DNA of 64,000 nucleotides from JAWLCA01 sp041687395 (GCA_041687395.1 JAWLCA010000015.1:42322-106321), one strand, 5' to 3'. Positions 52,721-61,243 are shown, numbered from the stretch's first letter. Made by a program: numbers and translations. Notes: generated from the letters alone by a model not told the origin.

Positions 52721-53596
52721 TCACCCACGGCCTGCATCTCCCCATTCAAGCCAGGCGCGTTCTTCAACCGTGAGTCCTGCGTTCATCCTGGCATCGTAGG
52801 CCGCTAGGTCATCATCGGTCAGCACACCCTCCCACTTGCGCGATGTCGCGCTGTCAAAGAACCCCGCATCGGCCTTCCAGAACCCTTGTCCGGCAGACGG
52901 CGTGAAACGGGCCGCGTTGGCTTTCATGCTGGCAAATGTCGCAGCCTCGGTGATTGCCGCCATGAGTTCGGTCGGAAGGGCGATGCCGACATGCGCGGCC
53001 AGCGACGCCACAGCAGCCGGAAGATCGCGCAGCATGTCGGCATAGTGCAGTCGGATCAGGTTCTCGCGCGGCTCGCGCGCCAGTGTACAGCGGTAGTGGT
53101 CCAGGATTGATCCAAGGCCCTCGTGATTCACGTCGTCTGCCAGAAATTCCCGAAAGCTGTCAGACGGGTTGTCGGACAAAGGGGCCTGCCCCACGTCGCG
53201 GGCCATGTTTGCCAGATGCTTGCCATACGAAAAATGCACGTCGATCGGGTGCCGGTAGACGGTGACATAGCGGATCTGCGGCCAGAAGGGGATGCCATCG
53301 AAAGGCGTATGCGTCTTGACCTGCCGGCGGTGCTGCTGCGCCGCAAGCCTGGCCATGACCTCGTCAAGATCACGAATGTTGATGTCGATCCATGGCGATT
53401 TCATCGAGGTCTGCGCGTCCACCTCCGGGTCGCCTGCGATCAGCATGGCAAGGATGCCTTGTGTCCAGGTCGTGCCCGATTTCGGCGGGGTGGAGACCAC
53501 GATATCCCCCACGCGCGGCACGAAAGCGTCCCAGCGGGAGCTATCGGAAACGGCGTCGGTATAGATGCGGCGGGGTGGTTCCGGAGTGGCGGACAT
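52721..53596 (-). CDS. PAPS-dependent sulfotransferase
   Basis: A 291-residue cytosolic-type sulfotransferase (Sulfotransfer_1). The 5'-phosphosulfate loop TPPKSGTTW is at about residue 37, the 3'-phosphate site YRHPIDVHFSYGKH at about 115, and the dimer-like C-terminal region FFDSATSRKWEGVLT follows. It would transfer sulfate from PAPS to a small-molecule hydroxyl or amine; the acceptor is unknown. ATG 53596 has a GATGGAGA ribosome site. It is the last gene of the long minus-strand cluster starting at 61.1 kb, though the gaps upstream suggest separate promoters. Confidence 0.9.
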   Translation of the reverse strand: MSATPEPPRRIYTDAVSDSSRWDAFVPRVGDIVVSTPPKSGTTWTQGILAMLIAGDPEVDAQTSMKSPWIDINIRDLDEVMARLAAQQHRRQVKTHTPFDGIPFWPQIRYVTVYRHPIDVHFSYGKHLANMARDVGQAPLSDNPSDSFREFLADDVNHEGLGSILDHYRCTLAREPRENLIRLHYADMLRDLPAAVASLAAHVGIALPTELMAAITEAATFASMKANAARFTPSAGQGFWKADAGFFDSATSRKWEGVLTDDDLAAYDARMNAGLTVEERAWLEWGDAGRG

Positions 53597-53618
53597 GCGT
53601 GTCTCCATCATTGCGGCG

Positions 53619-54137
53619 TCAAAGGTCGAGTTGCATGAACACAAGGTTCACGGCGGCCTGTGGGTCAGTCCTGACCGTGCCGCTTTCGGGGTACGGGTCG
53701 GTGAAGCGGAAACCCATGCTCTGATACAGAGTCTGCATCTCGATATTGGTGCGGATGGTGTCGCACAGCAGGTGCGCCCAGCCCATTGCGCGCGCATCAT
53801 CAATGCGGGCTTGCACAAGGCGGCGCGCGATGCCGTGGCCCCGCGCTTCGGGCCTGACAAACAGACGCTTCATCTCGCCAGTATCCGGGCGGATCCGGCG
53901 CATGGTGCCCCAGCCCACGGCCAGACCCGCCGCGTTGCGCGCAATCCAGGTGCTGCCCGCGGGCGGCAGGTATTCCTCGGCATGATGCCAGAAATCCTCG
54001 ATCCAGAAGGGGATATCCAGCGGCGGATAGTCCAGCGCCTGCAATTTGGGCTGAATCTCCTCGTAGTCTTCGGCCAGCATCGGGTCGATATCCGCGCGGG
54101 CGGGGCGTTCGGTGCAAGCAGAAAGCGTGATTGTCAT
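53619..54137 (-). CDS. GNAT N-acetyltransferase
   Basis: A 172-residue acetyltransferase. Key parts are ERPARADIDPMLAEDYEEI, WIARNAAGLAVGWGTMRRI, the CoA-binding MKRLFVRPEARGHGIARRLV and a C-terminal LYQSMGFRFTDPY. It is a paralogue of the next gene: both share HAEEYLPP and the PDTGE/ADTGE-xKR pattern. AAGGAAC precedes the ATG. The substrate is unknown. Confidence 0.88.
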   Translation of the reverse strand: MTITLSACTERPARADIDPMLAEDYEEIQPKLQALDYPPLDIPFWIEDFWHHAEEYLPPAGSTWIARNAAGLAVGWGTMRRIRPDTGEMKRLFVRPEARGHGIARRLVQARIDDARAMGWAHLLCDTIRTNIEMQTLYQSMGFRFTDPYPESGTVRTDPQAAVNLVFMQLDL

Positions 54138-54203
54138 GCGCGGTGTTCCTTGATGAAAGCGCGACCTTGCGCGACCGGTGCGCGGTGTCTTCTTGTGGAC
54201 TCG

Positions 54204-54749
54204 TCACTGCGGGTCCGGCTCTCCCAGCTCCATGACGAAATAATGCAGATGGGGACGCAGCATCGGTTGATCGCGCCAGGTCGTGGTTTCCAAAGGACCC
54301 GCAACCTCGACAAAACCGAGCTTGGGGTAGAGCCTGCGCATTTCGACATTCGGTGTCAGCGTATCGGCAATCAGCCTTTTCAGACCCATCTGACGCGCCG
54401 CCGCGATGCGCGCCTCAATCAGGCGGCGCCCGGTGCCGGTGCCTCGCGCAGCAGCGGTGACGAAGACCCGTTTCAACTCTCCGGTATCGGCGTCGAGCCG
54501 TTTCATCATGCCGCAGCCGACCATATGACCGGCATCGTTGCGCGCCACGACAAGGCAGCCATTGGGCGGCAGATACTCCTCTGCATGCGCCCAGAATTCG
54601 GCAAGCGCGCTTTGCGGCGCGGCCGGATCGATCCCGAAACCCATGCCCTGCATCCGCTGGACAATGTTGGCATAGTATTGGGCAAGGATGGCGTTCAGGT
54701 CCTCCTTCGGGGGCAGTCGGTCACAGTTGACAATCGCGATCGCATTCAT
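54204..54749 (-). CDS. GNAT N-acetyltransferase, paralogue of the preceding gene
   Basis: A 181-residue acetyltransferase with FWAHAEEYLPPNGCLVVARND, MKRLDADTGELKRVFVTAAARGTGTGRRLIEARI (CoA loop) and LYPKLGFVEVAGP. It is clearly related to the 172-residue gene 66 bases downstream, so the pair arose by duplication. The C-terminal PHLHYFVMEL is typical of the group. An AGGAATG ribosome site is present. Confidence 0.88.
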   Translation of the reverse strand: MNAIAIVNCDRLPPKEDLNAILAQYYANIVQRMQGMGFGIDPAAPQSALAEFWAHAEEYLPPNGCLVVARNDAGHMVGCGMMKRLDADTGELKRVFVTAAARGTGTGRRLIEARIAAARQMGLKRLIADTLTPNVEMRRLYPKLGFVEVAGPLETTTWRDQPMLRPHLHYFVMELGEPDPQ

Positions 54750-54813
54750 CGAACATTCCTTCTCACTGGCTTACGGTCAGCGCGGTTTCATGTGCCTGTC
54801 CGCTAGACCCGCA

Positions 54814-55878
54814 TCAGGTTAGGCACCGATCAAGGCAGTTCAGCCAGTTCTCGCGCGCAAGTTTCGCGACCAGCGGGGTGTCGTAGCCATGCGAGGCCAT
54901 CGCCTCGAACAGGCGTGGCACGCCGGTGACATCGCCGATCAGGTCGGGCAGAACGCAGCCGTCAAAGTCCGACCCCAGCCCAACGTGATCCTCACCCGCC
55001 TGCGCAATCAAATGGTCGAGGTGACGCAGCATCACGTCCCATCCGGTGCCCGTGTTCGCCGTGCCGTCGGCGTTCAGGTAGAAGGTGGCAAAGTTGAACC
55101 CCACCATGCCCCCACGCTCGCGGATCATGTGCAATTGCCGGTCGGTCAGGTTGCGCGGGCTGTCGCAGAGTGTGTGAGCGTTGGAATGGGTGGCGACAAG
55201 CGGGGCAGAGGAGACGCGGGCCACATCGTCGAAGCCCTTTTCGTTCAGATGCGAAAGATCGATTACGATGCCCAATTCATCGCACAGGCGCACCAGATCG
55301 ACGCCCGCCGGCGTCAGGCCCGGCCCGGTGTCGGGGCTACCCGGAAAGGCCATCGGCACGCCGTGGCCAAAGATCGTCGGACGGCTCCAGACCGGGCCGA
55401 GCGAGCGCAGGCCCATGTCGTGAAACAGGTAAAGCGCGTCGAGGTCCGGGCCGATCGCCTCGGCCCCCTCCATGTGCATCACGCCGGCGATGACTCCTTG
55501 CGCCATGGCGGCGCGGATCTCGGCCACGAACCGGCAGACCCTGAAATCATCAGGGGCTGCGCGTTCCATCCAGTGCAACATTCCCGCCATGGCCAGCGCG
55601 TCGGGCTGCGCCTGCGGATGCGTCATCTTGGGCGGCATCGGCACCGCGTAAGGCGGCGCGGCCATCAGCGCCTTGAAGTCGGGCGGCGGGCCGCTGGACA
55701 CCGGGGGCACGAAGATCGCGAACAACCCGCCGAAAAAGCCCGCGGCCTTCATCCGCGCCAGGTCCAGATGGCCGCGGCCAGATGTGCCCAGCCATGTTTC
55801 GTCGCGCGGGGTGGGGGTTTTGAACAGCCGCAGCAGGAAATCGTTATGGCCGTCGAAAAAGGGGGTGGGCGCGGTCAT
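54814..55878 (-). CDS. M19-family (renal-type) membrane dipeptidase homologue
   Basis: A 354-residue zinc dipeptidase. The metal motif FFDGHNDFLLRLF (HxD) is at residues 7-19; then VMHMEGAEAIG (Glu), IDLSHLNEKGFDDV (His) and LVATHSNAHTLCDSPRNLTDRQ (His), and GLGSDFDG (Asp) give the complete binuclear site. Bacterial M19 enzymes cleave L-D or L-L dipeptides, including Cys-Gly. It overlaps the gamma-glutamylcyclotransferase gene by ATGA, a combination that would complete glutathione breakdown. No signal peptide is seen, so it is probably cytoplasmic. Confidence 0.92.
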   Translation of the reverse strand: MTAPTPFFDGHNDFLLRLFKTPTPRDETWLGTSGRGHLDLARMKAAGFFGGLFAIFVPPVSSGPPPDFKALMAAPPYAVPMPPKMTHPQAQPDALAMAGMLHWMERAAPDDFRVCRFVAEIRAAMAQGVIAGVMHMEGAEAIGPDLDALYLFHDMGLRSLGPVWSRPTIFGHGVPMAFPGSPDTGPGLTPAGVDLVRLCDELGIVIDLSHLNEKGFDDVARVSSAPLVATHSNAHTLCDSPRNLTDRQLHMIRERGGMVGFNFATFYLNADGTANTGTGWDVMLRHLDHLIAQAGEDHVGLGSDFDGCVLPDLIGDVTGVPRLFEAMASHGYDTPLVAKLARENWLNCLDRCLT

Positions 55879-56633
55879 CGGGTGGTCTCCCTTGCAGCCT
55901 GCGCCGCGAGATAGGCGTCCACCGCGCGCAGGAGGTCGGTGCAGTGGTCGTCGGCGATGCCGAGATAGGCGAAATGCCCGACGATATTGGCAAGATAGTC
56001 CCGGCTGGTGCCAAGATCGCCCGCCCCATGGGCGATATAGCGGACCTGTTCCTCAAGGGTCAGGTCGGGGCGGACGTCCGGCACGTCGTGATCCGCGACA
56101 AAGGCCAGCACGCGGACCTCCGCATCGCCGATCCGGGCGGGGACGAACCGGGCCAGGTAGCCAGGTGCGATCACCTCGCGCCGGAACAGGATTCCTGTTT
56201 CGGTCTCGACATCCGCCGCAGCGATCCGAAAGGCCAGCCCCTCGCACCCGTCGCACCCTTCCACTGCATCTAGCGTCGCGAACAGGCCCGGCGCCTCTGC
56301 CGTGCCGCGGCCGCCCCTCGTGTCGACTAGGATCAGGCGGCGGGCATGGCCCGCGACATGGGCGCGCCGCACCTCGGCAAAGCGCAAGGCAGGATCCCAC
56401 ATCAGCGACCCATAGCCGAAGATCCACAGATCGCCCGAATGGTCGGCCAGCGCCTCGGCCCGGATCGTCTCGCGCTGCGCGTCGGTATGGACCCAGTCGC
56501 GAAACGCCTCCTGTCGGGGGTCTGCTGCCATGATCGCCTCAACGCTGAACGTTCGAAAGAAAGACGTCTCGGCGTCGGCGATCCGGTTGCGCAGTTCGGG
56601 GTGATGGGCAAAGGGGTCGGTCGGTTCAGGCAA
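55875..56633 (-). CDS. chaC: ChaC-type glutathione-specific gamma-glutamylcyclotransferase
   Basis: A 252-residue protein of the ChaC family, which cuts glutathione into 5-oxoproline and Cys-Gly. The substrate loop WIFGYGSLMWDP is at about residues 70-81, followed by GHARRLILVDTRGGRGTAEAPGL, CEGLAFRI and FRREV with the probable catalytic Glu. The first 60 residues are an extra N-terminal extension. The start is likely TTG 56633 with a GAGGAG ribosome site; it lies within the stop region of the frame-corrected upstream GNAT gene. It is coupled by ATGA to the M19 dipeptidase. Confidence 0.88.
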   Translation of the reverse strand: MPEPTDPFAHHPELRNRIADAETSFFRTFSVEAIMAADPRQEAFRDWVHTDAQRETIRAEALADHSGDLWIFGYGSLMWDPALRFAEVRRAHVAGHARRLILVDTRGGRGTAEAPGLFATLDAVEGCDGCEGLAFRIAAADVETETGILFRREVIAPGYLARFVPARIGDAEVRVLAFVADHDVPDVRPDLTLEEQVRYIAHGAGDLGTSRDYLANIVGHFAYLGIADDHCTDLLRAVDAYLAAQAARETTR

Positions 56634-57163
56634 GGCAGCGCTCCTCGGCAATCTGACGAACGGGGGTCATTTCCATGCACATATCCACGCCTTCGACGAT
56701 GCCCGGAAAAAATTGATGAGCCGGGCACGTCGCGAAACCCGGCGCGACGGTAAAGCGATTGGGCGGCGTGCAGTGCGTGATGGGTGGATAGACGGTAGCG
56801 GGCGTATCCGGCGGCCTCGGCCTCGGCCAGCAGCACCTTCAGCATCTGCGCCCCGATCCCGTGACCCCAGGCATCGGGGCGCACGAACATGCGCTTGATT
56901 TCCATCGTCGTGTCGTCCTGCCCATAGAAGGCCACACAACCCAACGGCGCACCCTCCAGCCGCGCCAGCAGCAGACAGCCCGAGGGCGGGCCGAAGCGTC
57001 CAGGCAGGCCGGCAAGCTCGGCGTCGAGGTTGGCGAAGACCGACGGGTTCGGGTTTTTGCCCTTGGCCACATTCTCCAAGGCCCAGGCGACGAAGTCGCG
57101 GATCAACGCCCGCGTGGCGTCGAGGTCTTCGGGCGTCTCGGCGCGGGCGATGTCGACCACCAT
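56626..57163 (-). CDS. GNAT N-acetyltransferase with C-terminal frameshift
   Basis: A GNAT protein: IARAETPEDLDATRALIRDFV, FGPPSGCLLLARLEGAPLGCVAFYG, the CoA loop EIKRMFVRPDAWGHGIGAQML and SLYRRAGFRDVPGSS. After that point the natural C-terminus (FPGIVEGVDMCMEM, then TPVRQIAEERCLA and TGA at 56626-56628) is read in another frame. The shift coincides with a run of six A on the plus strand (56707-56712). Uncorrected, the protein would run on to 56402 through the cyclotransferase gene with an unrelated tail. About 175 residues when corrected. Confidence 0.75.
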
Positions 57164-57164
57164 C

Positions 57165-57503
57165 TCAGCGTGCCTTCAGCAGATAGCGGTCAGCCTCGGC
57201 AAAAACATCGATGGCGATGGTGCCCGCCTTCACGGCGACGGCATGTTCGACACCAGCGGGAATGTCATAGCTCATCCGCGGGCAATAGCGGGGGGTCTGC
57301 GCGTCGATGGTCAGCGCCACCTCTCCCGCCACCACGGTGCCCCATTGCGGACCGTGGGAATGCGGTGGGAGGCTGAAATCCTGATGGAAGTGGAAAAACA
57401 CCACCAAGCCTGCGTCTGATCGCACCGCATGGGAGGTGACGACCGCCTCGGGAAACGGCACATTGAGGGCGGGCATGGCATTGAAGAAGTTTGGCAGGTG
57501 CAT
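57165..57503 (-). CDS. Cupin-fold small protein
   Basis: A 112-residue single-domain cupin: FHFHQDFSLPPHSHGPQWGTVVAGEVALTID is the first conserved motif (metal His residues) and YDIPAGVEHAVAVKAGTIAIDVF the second. The metal-binding pattern G(x)5HxH...G is partly kept. The enzyme or sensor role is unknown. The start is probably ATG 57503. Its stop lies 2 bases from the GNAT start. Confidence 0.8.
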   Translation of the reverse strand: MHLPNFFNAMPALNVPFPEAVVTSHAVRSDAGLVVFFHFHQDFSLPPHSHGPQWGTVVAGEVALTIDAQTPRYCPRMSYDIPAGVEHAVAVKAGTIAIDVFAEADRYLLKAR

Positions 57504-57525
57504 GGGGCTGTACTTTCGTTTCTGT

Positions 57526-57957
57526 TCAATCCACCAGGCCAAGCTGGCGGGCGATACTGGCGCTGTCGTAATAGTCGCGGCCCTCGACCACCTTGCCGTC
57601 CTGCACCCGCATGACCGAGCAATAGCGCACTTCCATCGGGCGGCCCGAAGGCGGGAACTCTCCGAGGCTCGAATGAAGGACTCCGGTTTGAGTGCCCCGA
57701 TTGAGAAACTCGACAACCGCCCAGCCATCGGGTCCGTCGCTTCCGGTGATGACTTTGACGACCTTCACCTCGCCATCCGGAAATGCCGCGCGCCAGCGGT
57801 GATAATCCGCGCGATAACCGTCAGGGCCGATCTGCGACTCGCCGCGCGCCACATCCTCGAACTGGCAATCCGGGGCGATGACGGCGGCGCCGCGGTCGGG
57901 ATCGCGCAGGTCCCAGGATTCGTGAAACTGTCGGACAGTCTTTTCGCTGCTGTTCAT
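57526..57957 (-). CDS. SnoaL-like ester cyclase/NTF2-fold protein
   Basis: A 143-residue alpha+beta-barrel protein: TVRQFHESWDLRDPDRGAAVIAPDCQFEDVARGE, GPDGYRADYHRWRAAFPDGEVKV and a C-terminal VMRVQDGKVVEGRDYYDSASIARQLG, typical of the SnoaL/ester-cyclase family. Members catalyse aldol cyclisation or act as binding proteins. Its start overlaps the upstream cupin stop by ATGA. Confidence 0.85.
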   Translation of the reverse strand: MNSSEKTVRQFHESWDLRDPDRGAAVIAPDCQFEDVARGESQIGPDGYRADYHRWRAAFPDGEVKVVKVITGSDGPDGWAVVEFLNRGTQTGVLHSSLGEFPPSGRPMEVRYCSVMRVQDGKVVEGRDYYDSASIARQLGLVD

Positions 57958-58370
57958 TTGGCTTCCTCCCCTGTCGGGTCGCCAGGCTGCGGCAGCAGTT
58001 GCACAATCGCGAGGCGCACATCGTCATCTTCGAGAACCGTGGTTGTGTGACCTGCACCCGCCACATCTTCCATCCGCCAGATCGCGCCCGCACCGAATTC
58101 GCGCACCTCGCCGTCACCCGCCTCGACCCGCAACCGGCCCGAGAGGCAAAACGCTACCTGCCTTCGCGGCGATGGGTGCTGCGCGCCGCCCCAACCCGCA
58201 GGCAGGATCAGGTAGAGCAGGCCGGTCGCCTTTTCGGTGGCGGAGATTGGCATGGCGGGTGCGGGTGGGGCGAAGGCGCCCGTGTCCAGCGGGACGTCGA
58301 GATCTACAAAGTGGGAAATCCCGGCGGCATCCTCGGTCAGATGGAGAACCAGCATTGTGTTGTTGGGCAA
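57954..58370 (-). CDS. Cupin domain protein
   Basis: A 138-residue cupin: ISHFVDLDVPLDTGAFAPPAP, LPAGWGGAQHPSPRRQVAFCLSGRLRVEAGDGEVREFGAGAIWRMEDVAGAGH. The HPSPRRQ/GH arrangement suggests a metal site with fewer His residues than usual. The start is a TTG at 58370 with a clear GAGGAG ribosome site; the ATG five codons later has none. It overlaps the ester-cyclase-like gene by ATGA. Confidence 0.82.
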   Translation of the reverse strand: MPNNTMLVLHLTEDAAGISHFVDLDVPLDTGAFAPPAPAMPISATEKATGLLYLILPAGWGGAQHPSPRRQVAFCLSGRLRVEAGDGEVREFGAGAIWRMEDVAGAGHTTTVLEDDDVRLAIVQLLPQPGDPTGEEAK

Positions 58371-58430
58371 ACGTTTGTCTCCTCATGTCGGCTTTATCGC
58401 ATGTCTTTTTCTGGCTGGGTGTCAGTAGCC

Positions 58431-59152
58431 TCAGCTCGCGGGTTTCGTGGCGATCATCGTCACGAAGGGCAGGAAGCCGTAGAGCGTCCCGGCATCGGCC
58501 CGGCGCAGGTATTCGGCCTCCAGCGCGTCGGCCAGCGGTTGGCTGTGCAAAAGTGATCGACCGTCAGTTCGGCCGCGCGGGCCAGCGGCTTGAGCTTGCC
58601 CGCAAGCCATGCGTCGGTCACCGACCCGACCACGAAGGCCTGGGCGCAGGCCCCCAGCGGATCGCCGGGCACGAGTCCCAGCGAAGCCTTGGAAAAATCG
58701 GCGTCGCAGACGACAAGTGTGCCGCCCGGTCGCAGGATGCGCGCGGCCTCGGCGACCAGCGGGGCTGGGTCGGCGACATGGGATAGCACCGTGTGCAGGA
58801 TGGCGATGTCGGTGCTTGCGTCCGCGAGGCCGAGCGCCGCACCGTCGCCCAACCGGAATTCGAGGTTCGCCCGGTCGCCCACCAACGCCCTTGCCTTGTC
58901 CGTCAAGGCATTGGACGGCTCTATACCAAGGACCGAGGCCTGACCGAAACGGTCGGCGATGCGCCGGGTCACGCCGCCGGTGCCGCAACCGATATCGACG
59001 ATTAGACCACCCTCGGGCGGGTCGAGCCTGTCGAGATAGGCGTCGATCACCGGCAGCATGGTCGGATCCGCCGCCCTGGTTTCAAGTCCTGCGACGATGA
59101 TGTCGATGATGGCTGGCGACGCAGCGTCTACATCGGCGAAGGGGTCGCTCAT
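58431..59152 (-). CDS. SAM-dependent methyltransferase with C-terminal frameshift
   Basis: A class I methyltransferase of about 240 residues. Motif I is LIVDIGCGTGGVTRRI, followed by VLGIEPSNALTDKA, FRLGDGAALGLADASTDIAIL and RILRPGGTLVVCDADF. Near the end, after AAELTVDHF, the conserved tail continues in another frame (HSQPLADALEAEYLRRADAGTLYGFLPFVTMIATKP, stop at 58431). The break coincides with a run of four A on the plus strand (58549-58552). Uncorrected, the protein ends at 58460 with an unrelated tail. The start at 59152 overlaps the upstream stop by ATGA. Confidence 0.82.
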
Positions 59153-59532
59153 CCCGCCACCTGCCGAGCGTAATCCTCCGCGTCGAACCATCCCCGCGAG
59201 GCCGCGACCTTGCCGCCTTCGTCCAGATCCCATTCCTCCCAACCCGTGATCCGCAACGGCTTGCGGGTCTCTGAATGGTGGCCGGTGAAGGTCCAGAGAT
59301 ACAGGACATGATAGCCGGCGACGCGCAGCCCGTCGCAGACAAGGTACAGGTCAGGCACGTCGGCGAAGAAGCCAGCCGCCATCGCGGCGACGCCCTCGCG
59401 CCCCTCCCACGGCGTGCCACGGTTGATGACGATGCCGCCGTCTTCGGCGTAGAAGGACGCGACCGCCTCGGCCGAGCCACTGTTCCAGGCGGCGGTGTAG
59501 GCCGTGGCGACGGCGTGGATGTCAGTCGTCAT
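59149..59532 (-). CDS. SnoaL/NTF2-fold protein
   Basis: A 127-residue NTF2-like protein: IHAVATAYTAAWNSGSAEAVASFYAEDGGIVINRG, MAAGFFADVPDLYLVCDGLRV and WTFTGHHSETRKPLRITGWEEWDLDEGGKV. It is related in fold, not closely in sequence, to the ester-cyclase-like gene at 57.5 kb. It starts one base from the sulfotransferase stop and is coupled to the methyltransferase. The substrate is unknown. Confidence 0.82.
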   Translation of the reverse strand: MTTDIHAVATAYTAAWNSGSAEAVASFYAEDGGIVINRGTPWEGREGVAAMAAGFFADVPDLYLVCDGLRVAGYHVLYLWTFTGHHSETRKPLRITGWEEWDLDEGGKVAASRGWFDAEDYARQVAG

Positions 59533-59533
59533 G

Positions 59534-60184
59534 TCAGGCTTCTTTCCGTTCGGCATCCGCCGGCTCGCCGCCGAACATTGCCCAGAATTCGCCGCGGGCA
59601 TTGCTGCGGGGGAATGCAGTGGCCGGCGTTGGAACATCGAGGAAACGGCAAAGGGGCTCCCAGCCATCGGACGGCGTGAAGACCAGCAGCCGGTCGGCTG
59701 GCACGGTGGCGCGGACCTTTTCATTGTTGCGCCGGTAGGCAGCGACCGAGCTTTCGCGATCGAGGCCGCCGAACACCCCATCGACCAGCAGGACCTCCAT
59801 GGTCCCGAACAGTTCGATCAAGGGCGGTGGCACTGGAAGCGATTTGTAATGCGCAAAGAACTTGCCGATGGTCTTGGAGTAGCTCGCGCACCAGTCGTCT
59901 TCCGGCCGCTCGGTGTGGATCACCTTCGCGTCGGGAAAGGCCGCCAGCATATCCTGCCAGTAGGCCGCCCCGGGAAAATCGACCTGCGCTGCGTAGCCGG
60001 CATACACCTGCGCCCAGTCGACGTCATGACCCGCGGCAAGGGCATGCCAATGCGCGGGCTGGTCTAGGTTGCTCATGACCTCGACCATGTGGTGGCATGG
60101 GCCGAAGCCCAGCTCTTCCAGCGCCATCTTGGTCGACATGGTTCCCGTCCGGCCGAAGCCGGAGCCGATGATCTGAAGTGTCAT
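59534..60184 (-). CDS. Sulfotransferase-family protein (Sulfotransfer_4 type)
   Basis: A 216-residue protein: IIGSGFGRTGTMSTKMALEELGFGPCHHM (P-loop-like phosphosulfate site), VDFPGAAYWQDMLAAFPDAKVIHTERPEDDWCASY and VFTPSDGWEPLCRFLDVP are the signatures of Sulfotransfer_4 proteins. It is a different family from the PAPS sulfotransferase at 52.7 kb. Its start overlaps the stop of the upstream gene by ATGA. The acceptor is unknown. Confidence 0.85.
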   Translation of the reverse strand: MTLQIIGSGFGRTGTMSTKMALEELGFGPCHHMVEVMSNLDQPAHWHALAAGHDVDWAQVYAGYAAQVDFPGAAYWQDMLAAFPDAKVIHTERPEDDWCASYSKTIGKFFAHYKSLPVPPPLIELFGTMEVLLVDGVFGGLDRESSVAAYRRNNEKVRATVPADRLLVFTPSDGWEPLCRFLDVPTPATAFPRSNARGEFWAMFGGEPADAERKEA

Positions 60185-60933
60185 TGCGTCGATTCCTTGC
60201 TTGTTGACGATACCGTTGCGGCGAACGGATCGCCGTCCCAGTCGCCATGGCTGCGCAGAGCGCGCAGGCGGGTGAAGGACGAGTAGTCCATCAGCATGCC
60301 CTGAGTGTATTCGTCGATGCGGCTCCGGTGCTGGCCAGGCCTGTAGGCAGCCTCGCGCATCACGTCGTCCGAGCGCCAGAGCGGGCAGGTGAACCCTTCG
60401 CGTCCGTCGGGGCCGTTGAACACGTCGTTGAGCAGGTTCGAGGGCAAAGCGCCGTACCATGTCATGACCTCGGACATGCCTTCGACAAATCGCCGGATTC
60501 GGGGCAGCATCTCAGCGTCGCGCGACAGGAACCCGGCCGAGGTGACCACGACCAGCGGGCCACCGGGATCGGCCGGTGCGGGGCGGATCGCGGTGCCATC
60601 CTCGACAGGCCCGCGCCAGTTGACCTTGCCACGATGCGAGAACGGGATCGCAAGGCAATGCCAGGCCGCGACGGCCTCCGAGAGCCATGGCATCGCCGCG
60701 CCCGGATCGTCGAGCATCGCCTCGGCCTCGTCCCGGCTGTCCCAAATCCCCAGCCCGCCCCAGACATCCGACGTCAGGGTGACGAGACCGTCCTCGCCCG
60801 GTGTATGTTGCGGGCAGAAGCGCCAGACGGTTGCTCCGGCGACGGGCGCAAACACCCGGCCTCGTGCGGATATCGCTTCGGGAAACCGCAGCCGGTGGAG
60901 CGTGATCCAGTCGTGATCGCCGGATCGGGTCAT
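60181..60933 (-). CDS. Unknown protein, weak resemblance to spheroidene-monooxygenase-like enzymes
   Basis: A 250-residue soluble protein. The only hint is the WDSRDEAEAMLDDPGAAMPWL segment, which resembles the ferredoxin-like (antibiotic-monooxygenase/CrtA-like) pattern of a Trp-Asp-Ser followed by a helix. The rest (FPEAISARGRVFAPVAGATVW, WYGALPSNLLNDVFNGPDGR) is not recognised. It is coupled at both ends by ATGA to a small membrane protein and a sulfotransferase. The function is open. Confidence 0.55.
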   Translation of the reverse strand: MTRSGDHDWITLHRLRFPEAISARGRVFAPVAGATVWRFCPQHTPGEDGLVTLTSDVWGGLGIWDSRDEAEAMLDDPGAAMPWLSEAVAAWHCLAIPFSHRGKVNWRGPVEDGTAIRPAPADPGGPLVVVTSAGFLSRDAEMLPRIRRFVEGMSEVMTWYGALPSNLLNDVFNGPDGREGFTCPLWRSDDVMREAAYRPGQHRSRIDEYTQGMLMDYSSFTRLRALRSHGDWDGDPFAATVSSTSKESTQ

Positions 60934-61139
60934 GCGATCCGGCCCTGAGATCCGGCCGCGATCATCCGGCGCACCAGCATCAGCAGCGGCACGCACAGAC
61001 CTATCAGGACCAACGCGGCATCGAAACTGCGGACCGCCGATCCAGTCAGCGCCGACAGCCAAGCGGCCCAACCCTCGCCCGTCTCGATGGTGTCGCAGAA
61101 CGCGGCGGCGGTGTCGGTCATTGTCATGGACTTGTTCAT
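60930..61139 (-). CDS. Small membrane protein, first gene of operon
   Basis: A 69-residue protein. The first 25 residues (TDTAAAFCDTIETGEGWAAW) look like the start of a SnoaL/NTF2-type domain, but the rest is a single membrane segment (FDAALVLIGLCVPLLMLVRRM), so it may be a fusion remnant. ATG 61139 has a GGGAGCG ribosome site. A repeated 23-24 bp motif lies 82 bases upstream. Function unknown. Confidence 0.55.
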   Translation of the reverse strand: MNKSMTMTDTAAAFCDTIETGEGWAAWLSALTGSAVRSFDAALVLIGLCVPLLMLVRRMIAAGSQGRIA

Positions 61140-61220
61140 CGAGTCGCTCCCAGTCAGTTGGCCCCGATTTGGGGCGGCTTTTTCCAATGGGGCAACTTTG
61201 CGCGTCGCTCGCTACACCAC

Positions 61221-61243
61221 CGGCTAAAAACTTCTAAAGCGGA
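61221..61243. promoter_or_regulatory. Putative operator, copy 1
   Basis: The plus-strand sequence GCTAAAAA-N2-T-N-TAAA-N-C within 61221-61243 recurs at 61786-61809. On the coding strand it reads TTTA-N-A-N2-TTTTTAGC. It lies 82 bases before the ATG at 61139. The adjacent winged-helix regulator is the natural candidate binder. Confidence 0.5.
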
